A stretch of 64,000 bases of DNA from the NCBI RefSeq assembly GCF_004152845.1, contig NZ_SEON01000004.1, positions 186,001 to 250,000 on the forward strand, given 5' to 3'. Source of the stretch: Sphingobium fuliginis (GTDB lineage: Bacteria; Pseudomonadota; Alphaproteobacteria; Sphingomonadales; Sphingomonadaceae). The notes below the pieces were generated by a model that did not search any database, had not been told where the DNA came from, and saw nothing but the letters and a program-made list of their open reading frames with translations. A program made the position numbers and the translations under genes. The stretch's first letter is position 1. Each line of letters opens with the position of its first letter. Shown here piece by piece: positions 17,344-25,953 of this stretch.

Positions 17344-17898
17344 TCAATGTGCCGGCCGGTCGGTCAGGCGGTCGATGTCCTGCCCGTCCATGTCCGCCCA
17401 GAAACGCGCCCAACTGTCGAAATCCTGGGGAAGATCAGGCGGATTGTCATGCCCGGCCCAACCGGTGAAGGGGGCCGCCGGTCGTTCCTGCCAATCGGCC
17501 GAATACCAGTGCTTTTCCCGTCGCCGGACGAAAAACCACTCGCCATCCCGCCGTTCATAGCTGTCGAAATAGGCGATCGCCATGACCACCCATTTGCCCT
17601 GGTCCTCATGCTCGGCGCGGCAATAGACCACGCCATGCGCATGATCGGCATCGTCAAATTCGACCCGGTGCCCGCAAATCTGGTGGACGGACCGATAGAA
17701 AGTCCTGACCGCGGGCGTGATGATGGATTTGAGCACATCGCGCCCGCTGCCGCGCGCCCCACAATAGACATCAGGGATGAACAGATCGACCCAGGCGTCC
17801 ATATCCCGGCTGTCCACCGCAATCGCGTAACGGATCGGAAGCTGCTGGATCGCCGCCAGCGATTCCAGCCGGTCGATCCGCGCCTCCAGTTCGTTCAT
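17344..17898 (-). CDS. SnoaL/NTF2-like protein (ring-hydroxylating beta-type fold)
   Basis: 184 residues. The N-terminal helix LAAIQQLPIRYAIAVDSRDMDAW with WVDLF and later FYRSVHQICGHRVEFDD, HGVVYCRAEHED and RRDGEWFFVRRREKHWY is the NTF2/SnoaL cone fold used by ketosteroid isomerase-like and dehydratase proteins. The start ATG overlaps the stop of the Old Yellow Enzyme gene by 4 nt, so they are translationally coupled. It probably isomerises or dehydrates a pathway intermediate, inferred only from fold and context. Confidence 0.8.
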   Translation of the reverse strand: MNELEARIDRLESLAAIQQLPIRYAIAVDSRDMDAWVDLFIPDVYCGARGSGRDVLKSIITPAVRTFYRSVHQICGHRVEFDDADHAHGVVYCRAEHEDQGKWVVMAIAYFDSYERRDGEWFFVRRREKHWYSADWQERPAAPFTGWAGHDNPPDLPQDFDSWARFWADMDGQDIDRLTDRPAH

Positions 17899-19028
17899 GC
17901 CAGCCGCTCCAGATTGGCGGGGTCGAATGGCAGGAAGGGTTCGTCCCGCTTCGCCTTGCCGAACCAGTCCGGGTCGTTGAGGATCGCCCGGCCGACACCG
18001 ACCAGATCGAACTCGCCCTTTTCGAACCGTTCGATCAGCAGCGGCAGATTGTTCACCGACTGCTGGCTGTCGTCGATATGCCTGGCCTTGCCCTTGGCCT
18101 TGTCCAGCGCGACGCCGCCCACGGTCATGGACGCCTTGCCGGTCAGCTTCTTCGCCCAGCCCGCCAGATTGAGCGGCGATCCGTCGAAAATCGGCGTGTC
18201 GAAATAGCGCTGGCTGGCATCGAACAGGTCGACCCCCGCATCGGCCAGCGGCCCGAGCAACGCGCCAAGGCCATCCGGCGTATCCGCCAGCATGGCGCGG
18301 TAATCCTGCATCTTGAATTGGGAAAAGCGCAGCACGATCGGCATATCCTCGCCAATCTCCGCCCGGATCGCCTTCACCACCGCCACGCCGAAGGCGGCGC
18401 GTTCGCCCCATCGGTCTTCGCGCCGGTTGGTATAGTCCCACAGGAAGCTGTCGATCAGATAGCCATGCGCGCCATGGATGGCGATGCCGTCCACGCCCAG
18501 CGCCACCGCATTGCGCGCCGCCTGGCGGTAGGCGGCGATGATGTCGGCAATATCGCTTTCGCTCATCGGCGGCACAGGCGCCAAGCTCTCCACCCGTCCC
18601 TCCTCGCGGAAGGAGATGATGCCGTCCGGCGGACCCCAGATGCCCGACGGCCGCATCGGATTGCCGGTGCCGGTGCCGGCATATTCGACATTCCACATCG
18701 GCCCCTGATGCCAGAGCTGGGGAATGATCCGCCCGCCCGCATCATGCACGACATCGACCAGCTTGCGCCAGCCGGCCAGGGCCTCGACCCCGTCGATGCG
18801 CGGTATGTCCGGATGATCGGCCGCCGCATAATGGGGCAACGCAACTCCCTCGGTCAGGATCGCGCCCAGGCCCGTTGCGGCGCGGCGGCCATAATAGCTC
18901 GCCACGTCATCGGTCGGCACGCCCAGCGGCGAGCGGTAACGGGTCATTGGCGCCATCACCACCCGGTTCGGCAGGGTCAGGCCACGCAGAGTTAGAGGGC
19001 TGAGCAGAGGATCGATCAGGCTCATCAT
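17895..19028 (-). CDS. NADH:flavin oxidoreductase / Old Yellow Enzyme family
   Basis: 377 residues, an FMN-binding TIM barrel. NRVVMAPMTRYRS is the N-terminal FMN loop, PQLWHQG and VDGIAIHGAHGYLIDSFL hold the substrate-binding His and Tyr region, and GVGRAILNDPDWFGKAK is the phosphate-binding end. Such enzymes reduce activated C=C bonds with NAD(P)H. It begins within the stop of the enoyl-CoA hydratase (ATGATGA) and ends within the start of the SnoaL-like gene, so three genes are tightly coupled. Confidence 0.9.
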   Translation of the reverse strand: MMSLIDPLLSPLTLRGLTLPNRVVMAPMTRYRSPLGVPTDDVASYYGRRAATGLGAILTEGVALPHYAAADHPDIPRIDGVEALAGWRKLVDVVHDAGGRIIPQLWHQGPMWNVEYAGTGTGNPMRPSGIWGPPDGIISFREEGRVESLAPVPPMSESDIADIIAAYRQAARNAVALGVDGIAIHGAHGYLIDSFLWDYTNRREDRWGERAAFGVAVVKAIRAEIGEDMPIVLRFSQFKMQDYRAMLADTPDGLGALLGPLADAGVDLFDASQRYFDTPIFDGSPLNLAGWAKKLTGKASMTVGGVALDKAKGKARHIDDSQQSVNNLPLLIERFEKGEFDLVGVGRAILNDPDWFGKAKRDEPFLPFDPANLERLA

Positions 19029-19828
19029 TCCCCCCTGAACAGGGGTTTGCGCTTCTCGATGAAGGCGGCCCGCTTTTCGGCGGTGTCGGCGGTCGACTGA
19101 CTCATGAAGATGGCGCGGTTCTCCATTTCGATCGCCGCTTCCAGGCTGGGCGCGTCGGCGTTGAACTGGAGCGAGCTTTTGGTGAGGGCGATGCCGATCG
19201 GGCTGTTGACCATCACCGCCTCCGCCAGCTTGAGCGCCTCCTCCATCAGCGCATCGTCGTCGACGCAGCGCAGGATGAGGCCGATCCGTTCGGCTTCCTC
19301 GGCCATCACGGCGCGGCCCGTCAACACCAGCTCGGCGGCGCGCTGCAATCCGACCAGGCGCGGCAGCAGGTAGGAAAAGCCCATTTCATGGCCCGTCCCC
19401 GCATTGTGGAAGGCGTTGACGAACTTGGCGGAGCGCGCCGCGATAGTCATGTCGGCGGCGATTGCGATCGGATAGCCTGCGCCCGCCGTCACGCCGTTCA
19501 CCGCGCAGATCACAGGCTGCGGCAGGGCGCGCATCAGCAGCGGAATCTGGCCCAGCTTGGCCATGACGCGCTGCTGGAACTGCGCCCTGCCCAACCCTTC
19601 GGCCACCCAATCGGGCTTGCCCGCGCCGCGAATGTCATGACCCGCGCAGAAGCCGCGCCCCGCGCCCGTCAGCAGAACGACCCGCACGTCATGATCATAG
19701 CGCACGGCCTCCAGATGGCCGATCAGTTCGGCATACATGGCATAGGTCAGTGAATTGAGCGCATCGGGCCGGTTCAGCGTCAGTCGGCAGACGCCCTCTA
19801 CCGGCATGTCGCGCAAGATGTCGCCCAT
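19025..19828 (-). CDS. Enoyl-CoA hydratase/isomerase (crotonase family)
   Basis: 267 residues. GAGRGFCAGHDIRGAG is the oxyanion block, AVNGVTAGAGYPIAI the second, and AGTGHEMGFSYLLPRL the active-site loop. The ending IEKRKPLFRGE is typical. The ATG at 19828 (MGDILRDMP) has GGGAG 5 nt upstream; in-frame ATGs at 19852 and 19927 are less likely. It is the first gene of the operon that runs to the DUF1214 gene, divergent from the CoA-transferase at 20012. Confidence 0.87.
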   Translation of the reverse strand: MGDILRDMPVEGVCRLTLNRPDALNSLTYAMYAELIGHLEAVRYDHDVRVVLLTGAGRGFCAGHDIRGAGKPDWVAEGLGRAQFQQRVMAKLGQIPLLMRALPQPVICAVNGVTAGAGYPIAIAADMTIAARSAKFVNAFHNAGTGHEMGFSYLLPRLVGLQRAAELVLTGRAVMAEEAERIGLILRCVDDDALMEEALKLAEAVMVNSPIGIALTKSSLQFNADAPSLEAAIEMENRAIFMSQSTADTAEKRAAFIEKRKPLFRGE

Positions 19829-20011
19829 CTGGCTCCCGTCCTTTTCTTTCATTCCGCGTGGCTGTGGACCATAGTCGACCAAAAGACGGGGGTCGCGGAA
19901 CCCCTGACAGCCTTCCGCGCAGAGCATATCATGGTTGTGAACAGGCGTGCCCCGATCTTGTCATCATGCCTGCCGATGGCATGGGAAAAGGGTATTTCAG
20001 CAAGGTGATCC

Positions 20012-21241
20012 ATGGCCAGACTGCCCCTTGAAAAGATCCGCGTGCTTGACCTGACCCGCGTGCTGGCGGGGCCGTTCGGATCGCAGGTGCTGGCTGACAT
20101 GGGCGCCGACGTGATCAAGATCGAACGGCCGGTCGTGGGCGACGACGCCCGCATCTTCGGGGAGCCTTATCTGCGCGATGCGGAAGGCAGGCCGACGCGG
20201 GAAAACGCCTTCTACATGTCGGTCAACCGCAACAAGCGGTCGGTCGCGCTCAACATCGCCAGCGCCAGGGGGCAGGAACTGGTCCGCGAACTGGTCAAGT
20301 CCTGCGACGTGGTGATGGAGAATTACAAGGTCGGCGATCTCAAGCGCTACGGTCTCGACTATGAAAGCCTGAAGGCCGTCAATCCCCGCATCATCTATTG
20401 CTCGGTCACCGGCTATGGCCAGGACGGCCCGCTGGCGACCAAGCCCGGCTATGACGCGGTGTTTCAGGGCGAATGCGGCCTGATGAGCGTGACCGGCGTG
20501 CCGGAGGGCAAGCCGGGCGCCGGACCGATGAAGGTCGGCCCCAGCATCATCGACCTGTTCACCGGGCTGAACGTCGCCAATGCCATATTGGCCGCCCTCT
20601 ATCATCGCGACGCGGCGGGCGGCGAGGGTCAGTATATCGACATCGCCCTGCTCGATTGCGGCGTGTCGGCGCTGTCCCATTATGCGCAAATCTACCTGAC
20701 GTCAGGCGAAGTGCCGGTCCGGCGGGGCACGCAGGGCAATGGCGGCATGCCGACCAGCATGTTCCCGTGCAGCGACGGCGCGATCATGATCACGTCGGGC
20801 AACGACAAGCAATATATCGCGCTGTGCGACGCGGTCGGCCATCCTGAATTGAAGAACGATCCGCGCTTCTATACCAATGTCGAGCGGGTGAAGAATCGCG
20901 ACGAGATCACCGAGGTGTTCAACGCGATCTTCCAGACGAACAGCGTCGATTACTGGCTGGAGAAGCTCGGGGCCGCCGGCATCCCCAGCGGGCCGATCAA
21001 CGATCTGGAGCAGGTGTTCGCCTATCCGCAGGCGTTGCATCGGGGCCTGCGCGTGCGCGCTCCGCATCCGCTGAAGCCCGATCTGGACGTGATCCGCAGC
21101 CCGCTGAACTTCTCGGAAACGCCGATCACCGACTATCGCGCCCCGCCGATGCTGGGGGAACATACGCGCGACGTGCTGGCGCAGGAACTGGGGCTGGACG
21201 CGGCGGCGCTTGACGGGCTGGCCGAAGACGGGATCATCTGA
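20012..21241 (+). CDS. Family III CoA-transferase (CaiB/BaiF)
   Basis: 409 residues. The N-terminal VLDLTRVLAGPFGSQVLADM, GADVIKIERP and later NRNKRSVALN are family hallmarks. Asp181 in PSIIDLFTGLN is in the position of the catalytic Asp that forms an aspartyl-CoA intermediate. These enzymes form interlocked dimers and move CoA between acids. It is monocistronic, ended by a hairpin at 21256, and divergent from the enoyl-CoA hydratase operon, whose substrate it may activate. Confidence 0.9.
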   Translation: MARLPLEKIRVLDLTRVLAGPFGSQVLADMGADVIKIERPVVGDDARIFGEPYLRDAEGRPTRENAFYMSVNRNKRSVALNIASARGQELVRELVKSCDVVMENYKVGDLKRYGLDYESLKAVNPRIIYCSVTGYGQDGPLATKPGYDAVFQGECGLMSVTGVPEGKPGAGPMKVGPSIIDLFTGLNVANAILAALYHRDAAGGEGQYIDIALLDCGVSALSHYAQIYLTSGEVPVRRGTQGNGGMPTSMFPCSDGAIMITSGNDKQYIALCDAVGHPELKNDPRFYTNVERVKNRDEITEVFNAIFQTNSVDYWLEKLGAAGIPSGPINDLEQVFAYPQALHRGLRVRAPHPLKPDLDVIRSPLNFSETPITDYRAPPMLGEHTRDVLAQELGLDAAALDGLAEDGII

Positions 21242-21255
21242 AACAGATCGCGCGC

Positions 21256-21277
21256 GGGCCCATTTTTGAACGGGCCC
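21256..21277. terminator. Hairpin terminator between convergent genes
   Basis: GGGCCC (21256-21261) pairs with GGGCCC (21272-21277) around ATTTTTGAAC, with further GC pairing outside. It lies between the CoA-transferase (+) and the sulfotransferase (-). Confidence 0.5.
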
Positions 21278-21306
21278 CCCGCCCAGATCCCTCAGATGCA
21301 AATCCG

Positions 21307-22473
21307 TCAGATATAGCCGCGCCGGGCGCGATAGGCGGCGAAGCGTTCCTCCAGCCCTTCCCGCGTCAGGCCGAAATCCTCCGGCCTGTGCTTGGGCCCC
21401 TTGCTCGGCTTGTGAGGATGCGCGTCCAGCCAGGCTTGCATCGCGCCCTCCGTCTCGGCCGTCAGCGTCAGGCCTAGCTGGTCGTAGATGGAGCGGATTG
21501 ACGCCATCTGATCGCGGGTGAAGTCGCGGAACTCGACGTCGATGAACGTCGCGTCGCTCTTTTCGCGCACCGACTCGGCGCGTTCCAATGCCTGCGCCCA
21601 CATCTCCGCCTCGCGCCGCCCGACATCGGCGCGATCCGCCTTGTCGCCGCAAAAGGCCCGGCGCGCCGAGAAGATGAGATTGCTGACCGATGGCGTCGAA
21701 TCCACCGGGTCGCGATGGGTCTGGATGATCTTCGCATCGGGAAAGACGTTCAGCACCTCCTGCAAGGAAAAGAGGTCCGTCGGGTTCTTGAGCAGCCAGC
21801 GGCGATCGTCCCCCGCGCCGATCAGACGCAGCACATCGGCCAGCCAGCGATAGCTGTCGGTGTCGTCGCGCCCGCGATACCAGCGGTCATAGCGGGGGGC
21901 GTCCCACATGGACGGCCACATGTTGCTGGCAAAGCTGGCGCCCAGGATGAACAGGGATTCCTCAATCCCCTCTGCCGTCATCATATGGTCGTCGGCCGAT
22001 TCCGGCGACGCCGCCAGATAGGCGTCCAGCGACGCCTTCTCCGTCCGATATTCGGCAATACCGTCCCACGTCTCCCGCGGCGGGCGCGGCATGGGATAGA
22101 CGGTCAGCCAATGTTCCGGCCCCTGGAACTGAGGGTCCAGCGACATCAGCAGGTGCAGCGCCGTCGTGCCCGAACGGACGAGACCGGCGATGATGATCGG
22201 CTCCCGGATCGGCTGCTCCAGCGCCTCCGGCCGTTCCCTCAACCCCTTGACCGCCAGGGCGCGGGTATCGAGCGACTGGCCGATGCGCCATGCGGTCGCC
22301 TGCACGCACGCGGGATCAAGGTCGAGCGCGCGGATGTCGGACAGCAGCAGGCCCAGCCCCTCGCGAAAGCCGGCGTCGCCAAAATCGTCAAGGCCCGTGC
22401 GCGCCGTCGAGGCAGCCAGCAGGGCGTCGAGGGTCAATATCCGCTGGTCCTGGACAATGGTTTCTGTGTTCAT
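21307..22473 (-). CDS. Sulfotransferase-family protein (PAPS-binding)
   Basis: 388 residues. IIAGLVRSGTTALHLLMSL near residue 95 is the 5'-phosphosulfate-binding loop, and IIQTHRDPVDSTPSVSNL near residue 245 is the 3'-phosphate motif. The length suits the sulfotransferase_3 family. Bacterial members of unknown acceptor are common in catabolic clusters of actinobacteria and sphingomonads. The start at 22473 shares a base with the stop of the upstream zinc dehydrogenase (TGATG), so the two form an operon. It could sulfonate a hydroxylated lipid-like substrate. Confidence 0.82.
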   Translation of the reverse strand: MNTETIVQDQRILTLDALLAASTARTGLDDFGDAGFREGLGLLLSDIRALDLDPACVQATAWRIGQSLDTRALAVKGLRERPEALEQPIREPIIIAGLVRSGTTALHLLMSLDPQFQGPEHWLTVYPMPRPPRETWDGIAEYRTEKASLDAYLAASPESADDHMMTAEGIEESLFILGASFASNMWPSMWDAPRYDRWYRGRDDTDSYRWLADVLRLIGAGDDRRWLLKNPTDLFSLQEVLNVFPDAKIIQTHRDPVDSTPSVSNLIFSARRAFCGDKADRADVGRREAEMWAQALERAESVREKSDATFIDVEFRDFTRDQMASIRSIYDQLGLTLTAETEGAMQAWLDAHPHKPSKGPKHRPEDFGLTREGLEERFAAYRARRGYI

Positions 22474-23486
22474 CAGGCCGCGCTCCACGGATCGACATGA
22501 ATCTTGGTTTCGTTGGCCCCGGCGCGCAGTTGCTCGAACAGGTCGGGGAAGGCGTCCAGGCCGACCGTCCGCGACACCATCAGGCGCGGCTCGACGTGTC
22601 CGGCGTCCAGCGCATTGGCGCTATGTTCGAATTCCCTGAGATCATAGGCGAACGAGAATTTGATCGTGACCTGCTTCCATGTGGCGAGCGAAGGCAGGAT
22701 CGGGTCGGGCGAGGTGCAGAAACCCAGCGAGACGACCGTTCCGCCGGGCGCGACCAGTTCGACCGCTTTCTGCGTCATGCCGACCGCGCCGACGCATTCC
22801 AGCACGATGTCGGGCATGCCGCCCAGCGCGGCCGAAACGCGTTCCGCTTCGCCTTCGCCCAGCGCCTCGAAGCTGTTCGCGCCCATCTGCAGCGCAAGAT
22901 CGGCGCGCCGTGACGAACGGGAAATGGCCACGATCTTCCCCGCCCCCAGCAACCGCGCCCAATAGATGGCAGCGAGGCCGATGGACCCAGCGCCCAGCAC
23001 CGCGACCTTCGCGCCCGGCGGCATCTGCGCGAGCCGTATGCCGCGCAGACCCACGGCGAGAGGCTCGATCAGAGCACCGTCAGCAGGCGTCAGCGTGTCG
23101 GGCAGCACGATAGAACTCGTCGCCGCGATCCGCATATATTCGCTAAAGCCGCCGACAAGACCCTGCATCTGCGCGCAAGCCATGGGATAACCGGCCAGGC
23201 AGGGGGCGCAGCGGCCGCAGCCCGCCACCGGCATGGCGGTGACGAACTGACCGACCTTGAGATTGTCTACGCCTTTGCCCAGTGCGACGACTTCCCCGCA
23301 ATATTCATGGCCGATCACGCTGTCGACGGGGAAATCATTGCCATGGCCGGAGGTCATGTGGAGGTCCGTGCCGCATACGCCGCAGCGCGTGACCTTGATG
23401 ACCGCTTCGCCCTCGCCGGGCTGGGGATCGTCTATGGTCTCCACGACCAGCGGTGTGCCCGCGCCCTTGAATAACGCTGCCCTCAT
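22473..23486 (-). CDS. Zinc-dependent alcohol dehydrogenase (MDR family)
   Basis: 337 residues. The catalytic zinc is bound by Cys38 in CGVCGTDLH with His60-Glu61 (GHEYCG). The structural zinc has all four cysteines, Cys90, Cys93, Cys96 and Cys104. VLGAGSIGLAA near residue 164 is the NAD-binding loop. It oxidises an alcohol in the cytoplasm. It is the first gene of a pair with the sulfotransferase and divergent from a ferredoxin gene. Confidence 0.9.
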   Translation of the reverse strand: MRAALFKGAGTPLVVETIDDPQPGEGEAVIKVTRCGVCGTDLHMTSGHGNDFPVDSVIGHEYCGEVVALGKGVDNLKVGQFVTAMPVAGCGRCAPCLAGYPMACAQMQGLVGGFSEYMRIAATSSIVLPDTLTPADGALIEPLAVGLRGIRLAQMPPGAKVAVLGAGSIGLAAIYWARLLGAGKIVAISRSSRRADLALQMGANSFEALGEGEAERVSAALGGMPDIVLECVGAVGMTQKAVELVAPGGTVVSLGFCTSPDPILPSLATWKQVTIKFSFAYDLREFEHSANALDAGHVEPRLMVSRTVGLDAFPDLFEQLRAGANETKIHVDPWSAA

Positions 23487-23700
23487 CTCTCTCCTCCTTC
23501 TCCTACCGTGCCATTAAAGCTACTATTCAGTACCTAAAATGACAAAGCGGCGGCACTGGACCGGTCGGCCTGCGGCCGAACCTGCCCGTAGCGGCAAGAG
23601 GTGTGAAGATCGGCGGTGAGTGATCGCAAACATGATGTCCGGAACGGCCGGCGGCATAAGCGCTTTCCGATCGCGCCAAGCCGGTTCAAAGGGTATCACC

Positions 23701-24021
23701 ATGGTCCATGTCACCTTCATCACCCCTGCCGGGATCGCGACCACGCTGGACGGCGATGTCGGCCAGTCGGTGATGGACATCGGCAAGCGGGCGGGCGTCG
23801 AGAATATCATCGGGGAATGCGGCGGCAGCGCCGCCTGCGCGACCTGCCATGTTCATGTCGATCCCGCGTGGATCGATCGGGTCGGTCCTCCATCCGCCGA
23901 CGAATGGGACATGCTCGACTTCGCCCATGGCAAGCGGGCGGATTCGCGCCTTTCCTGTCAGATCCGTCTGCGCGCGGCGCTGGATGGCCTTATCGTGCAT
24001 ACGCCGGAACGGCAGGGCTGA
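23701..24021 (+). CDS. 2Fe-2S ferredoxin (putidaredoxin/adrenodoxin type)
   Basis: 106 residues, the exact size of putidaredoxin-type ferredoxins. Cys40, Cys46, Cys49 (CGGSAACATC) and Cys86 (RLSCQIRL) are the four cluster ligands with the usual C-x5-C-x2-C spacing. It carries electrons to a P450 or Rieske-type oxygenase; no such partner or reductase lies in this window, so the partner must be elsewhere. The ATG at 23701 has AAGGG upstream; a longer frame from 23620 has no support. Confidence 0.9.
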   Translation: MVHVTFITPAGIATTLDGDVGQSVMDIGKRAGVENIIGECGGSAACATCHVHVDPAWIDRVGPPSADEWDMLDFAHGKRADSRLSCQIRLRAALDGLIVHTPERQG

Positions 24022-24049
24022 GGCGCAACGGCGCGCCCGGCAAGAAACG

Positions 24050-24847
24050 TCAACCCAGCGTCCTGAGCGCGGCGATGGCCGCCGCCTCCCCATCGATGTC
24101 CCGCAGCTTCGGCATCAGCTCCGCCTCGACAAGGCCGCCCCAGCCGATTGTCCGCAGCGCCGCCATGATCGGCGCAAAGTCGATCACGCCCGCACCGGGT
24201 TGAACGCGGCCTGGCATGTCAGCGATCTGCACAGCGGCGAGAATATCCGCCTGCGCCACAATCGCCGCCGCCATGTCCTCGCCGGCGCAATGGCAATGGC
24301 AGCTATCGAGGATCAGCCCCACGCCTGCCGACCGGGCGATAGCGCCGATGTCGGCCAGGCGCTCGACCAGGGCCAGGGGTACACGCTCCCGGCTGACCAT
24401 CTCCACCGCCAGCGCCACGCCCCGCTCCGCCGCCAGCTTCGTGGCGGCAGCGAAATTCTCCGTCGCCCGCGCTAGCTGTTCCGCCAACGGTGCGCCGCAA
24501 TCCAGCAGGACCGCGTTGATGCAGCCACCGCCCACATGCTCCGCTGCCGTGAGGCTGGACGCCATGGCCGCTTCCATATCGGTGATCGGCGCGCCCCAGA
24601 AGAAGGGCGGCTCCATCCCCAGAACATTATGGGTGAAGCTGCCCATCTCCATCCCATGATCCCGCAACGCCACACCCATGCGCCGCTGAACCTCCGGCGT
24701 GCGGGCTTTCAGACCATTGTCGGTGATGCCGGCAAAGCCCAGCCGAGCGGCGCAATTTATCTGAGCGACCGGATCGACCGAGCCGGCCGTTGCGGCCAGC
24801 AACGGCGCGTCGGGATCGGCTATGCCAAGATGCGCCGCATACCGCAT
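24050..24847 (-). CDS. Sugar-phosphate isomerase/epimerase-like TIM barrel (hydroxypyruvate isomerase-like)
   Basis: 265 residues with an AP-endonuclease-2/xylose-isomerase-like barrel: ARLGFAGITDNGL at the first strands, VALAVEMVSRERVP with the metal-binding Glu, LILDSCHCHCAGED with Asp/His ligands, VQIADMPGR, and GWGGLVEAELMP with the last Glu. This pattern matches hydroxypyruvate isomerase relatives. It is the last gene of the operon running from the UGSC gene. The actual substrate is unknown. Confidence 0.78.
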   Translation of the reverse strand: MRYAAHLGIADPDAPLLAATAGSVDPVAQINCAARLGFAGITDNGLKARTPEVQRRMGVALRDHGMEMGSFTHNVLGMEPPFFWGAPITDMEAAMASSLTAAEHVGGGCINAVLLDCGAPLAEQLARATENFAAATKLAAERGVALAVEMVSRERVPLALVERLADIGAIARSAGVGLILDSCHCHCAGEDMAAAIVAQADILAAVQIADMPGRVQPGAGVIDFAPIMAALRTIGWGGLVEAELMPKLRDIDGEAAAIAALRTLG

Positions 24848-24858
24848 GAGCTGCGCCG

Positions 24859-25950
24859 TCAGCTTCCGGCCCAGCGCTCAAGCGCGGCATCCGCATCCGT
24901 ACCCAGGGGCGGGTTTACATCGCCAATCCTGCCCGGCGTCTCCGATAGGCGCGGCGCGGGCGCGGCCAATGCCAGATCGCCCAACGCTTCATCCGCCACA
25001 TGGATCAGGCTCCCGCGAGCGCGCATATGAGGATCGGCCAGCATATCGTCCAGGCTGTTGACCGGCGTCACCGGAATACGCCGGGCGACGAGCTGCTCCA
25101 CCAGCGCAGCCTGCGGCACGGTGGCGATCCAGGCGGCGACGCAGGCATCCTGGTCGTCCCCCTGCCCGCCCGCCAGCGCCAGCAGATCGGCGGCATGCCG
25201 AGCGGTGCTGGCGGAGATAGCGACGTATCTTTCGTCGGAGGTTCGATAGACGTTGCGCAGTACGCCGGGCAGTCGCGACCCGCAACGTTCGGGCGAGCGG
25301 CCGGGCTCCCATCTTTGCGCCGCATGGGCGACGATCTGCAATATCGGTTCGTAGAGGCTGGCGTCCACCTGTTGCCCCCGTCCGCTACGGTCGCGCCAAT
25401 AAAGGGCAGAGAGCGTGCCGATCACCGCGCTCATCGCGCCCACGGCGTCACCCAAGGCTACGGAAGGGAGCATCGGCGGACCGTCTTCCGTCCCCGTCAG
25501 GAAGGTCAGGCCGCCAAAGCCTTCACCGATCGTGCCCGATCCCGGCCGGCCCCGATAAGGACCGGTGGCGCCGAAGCAGGACACGGAAAGCATGACAAGC
25601 CGGGGATTGACCGCCGACAGGACTTTCCAGCCGATGCCCCGCCTCTCCAGCACGGCGGCGGGATAATTTTCCACCAGCACGTCGGCTTGCGCCGCCAGCG
25701 CCTTGAGCCGGTCGATCCCCTCTTCCGAACGCAAGTCCAGCGCCAGGCAACGCTTCCCCCGCGCGACCAGCGGCCACATCTTGCTGTCGCGGAACAGGTC
25801 GCCCTCCGGCGGCTCGATCTTCAGCACATCGGCGCCGAAATCGGCCATGATCGTCGCCGCAAGCGGCGCGGCATAGAGCGACGCCATGTCGATGACCTTC
25901 AGCCCCGCCAGCGCGCCGGGCGGGATGGCGCCTTTCCCCGGTTCCTCCAT
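24859..25950 (-). CDS. Family III CoA-transferase (CaiB/BaiF)
   Basis: 363 residues. LKVIDMASLYAAPLAATIMADFGADVLKIEPP splits into the usual N-terminal blocks, and Asp168 in VALGDAVGAM is in the catalytic position. It is shorter than the 409-residue paralogue at 20012. Together with the acyl-CoA ligase just upstream (4-nt gap) it provides two routes to a CoA thioester in one operon. Confidence 0.88.
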   Translation of the reverse strand: MEEPGKGAIPPGALAGLKVIDMASLYAAPLAATIMADFGADVLKIEPPEGDLFRDSKMWPLVARGKRCLALDLRSEEGIDRLKALAAQADVLVENYPAAVLERRGIGWKVLSAVNPRLVMLSVSCFGATGPYRGRPGSGTIGEGFGGLTFLTGTEDGPPMLPSVALGDAVGAMSAVIGTLSALYWRDRSGRGQQVDASLYEPILQIVAHAAQRWEPGRSPERCGSRLPGVLRNVYRTSDERYVAISASTARHAADLLALAGGQGDDQDACVAAWIATVPQAALVEQLVARRIPVTPVNSLDDMLADPHMRARGSLIHVADEALGDLALAAPAPRLSETPGRIGDVNPPLGTDADAALERWAGS

Positions 25951-25953
25951 CCG

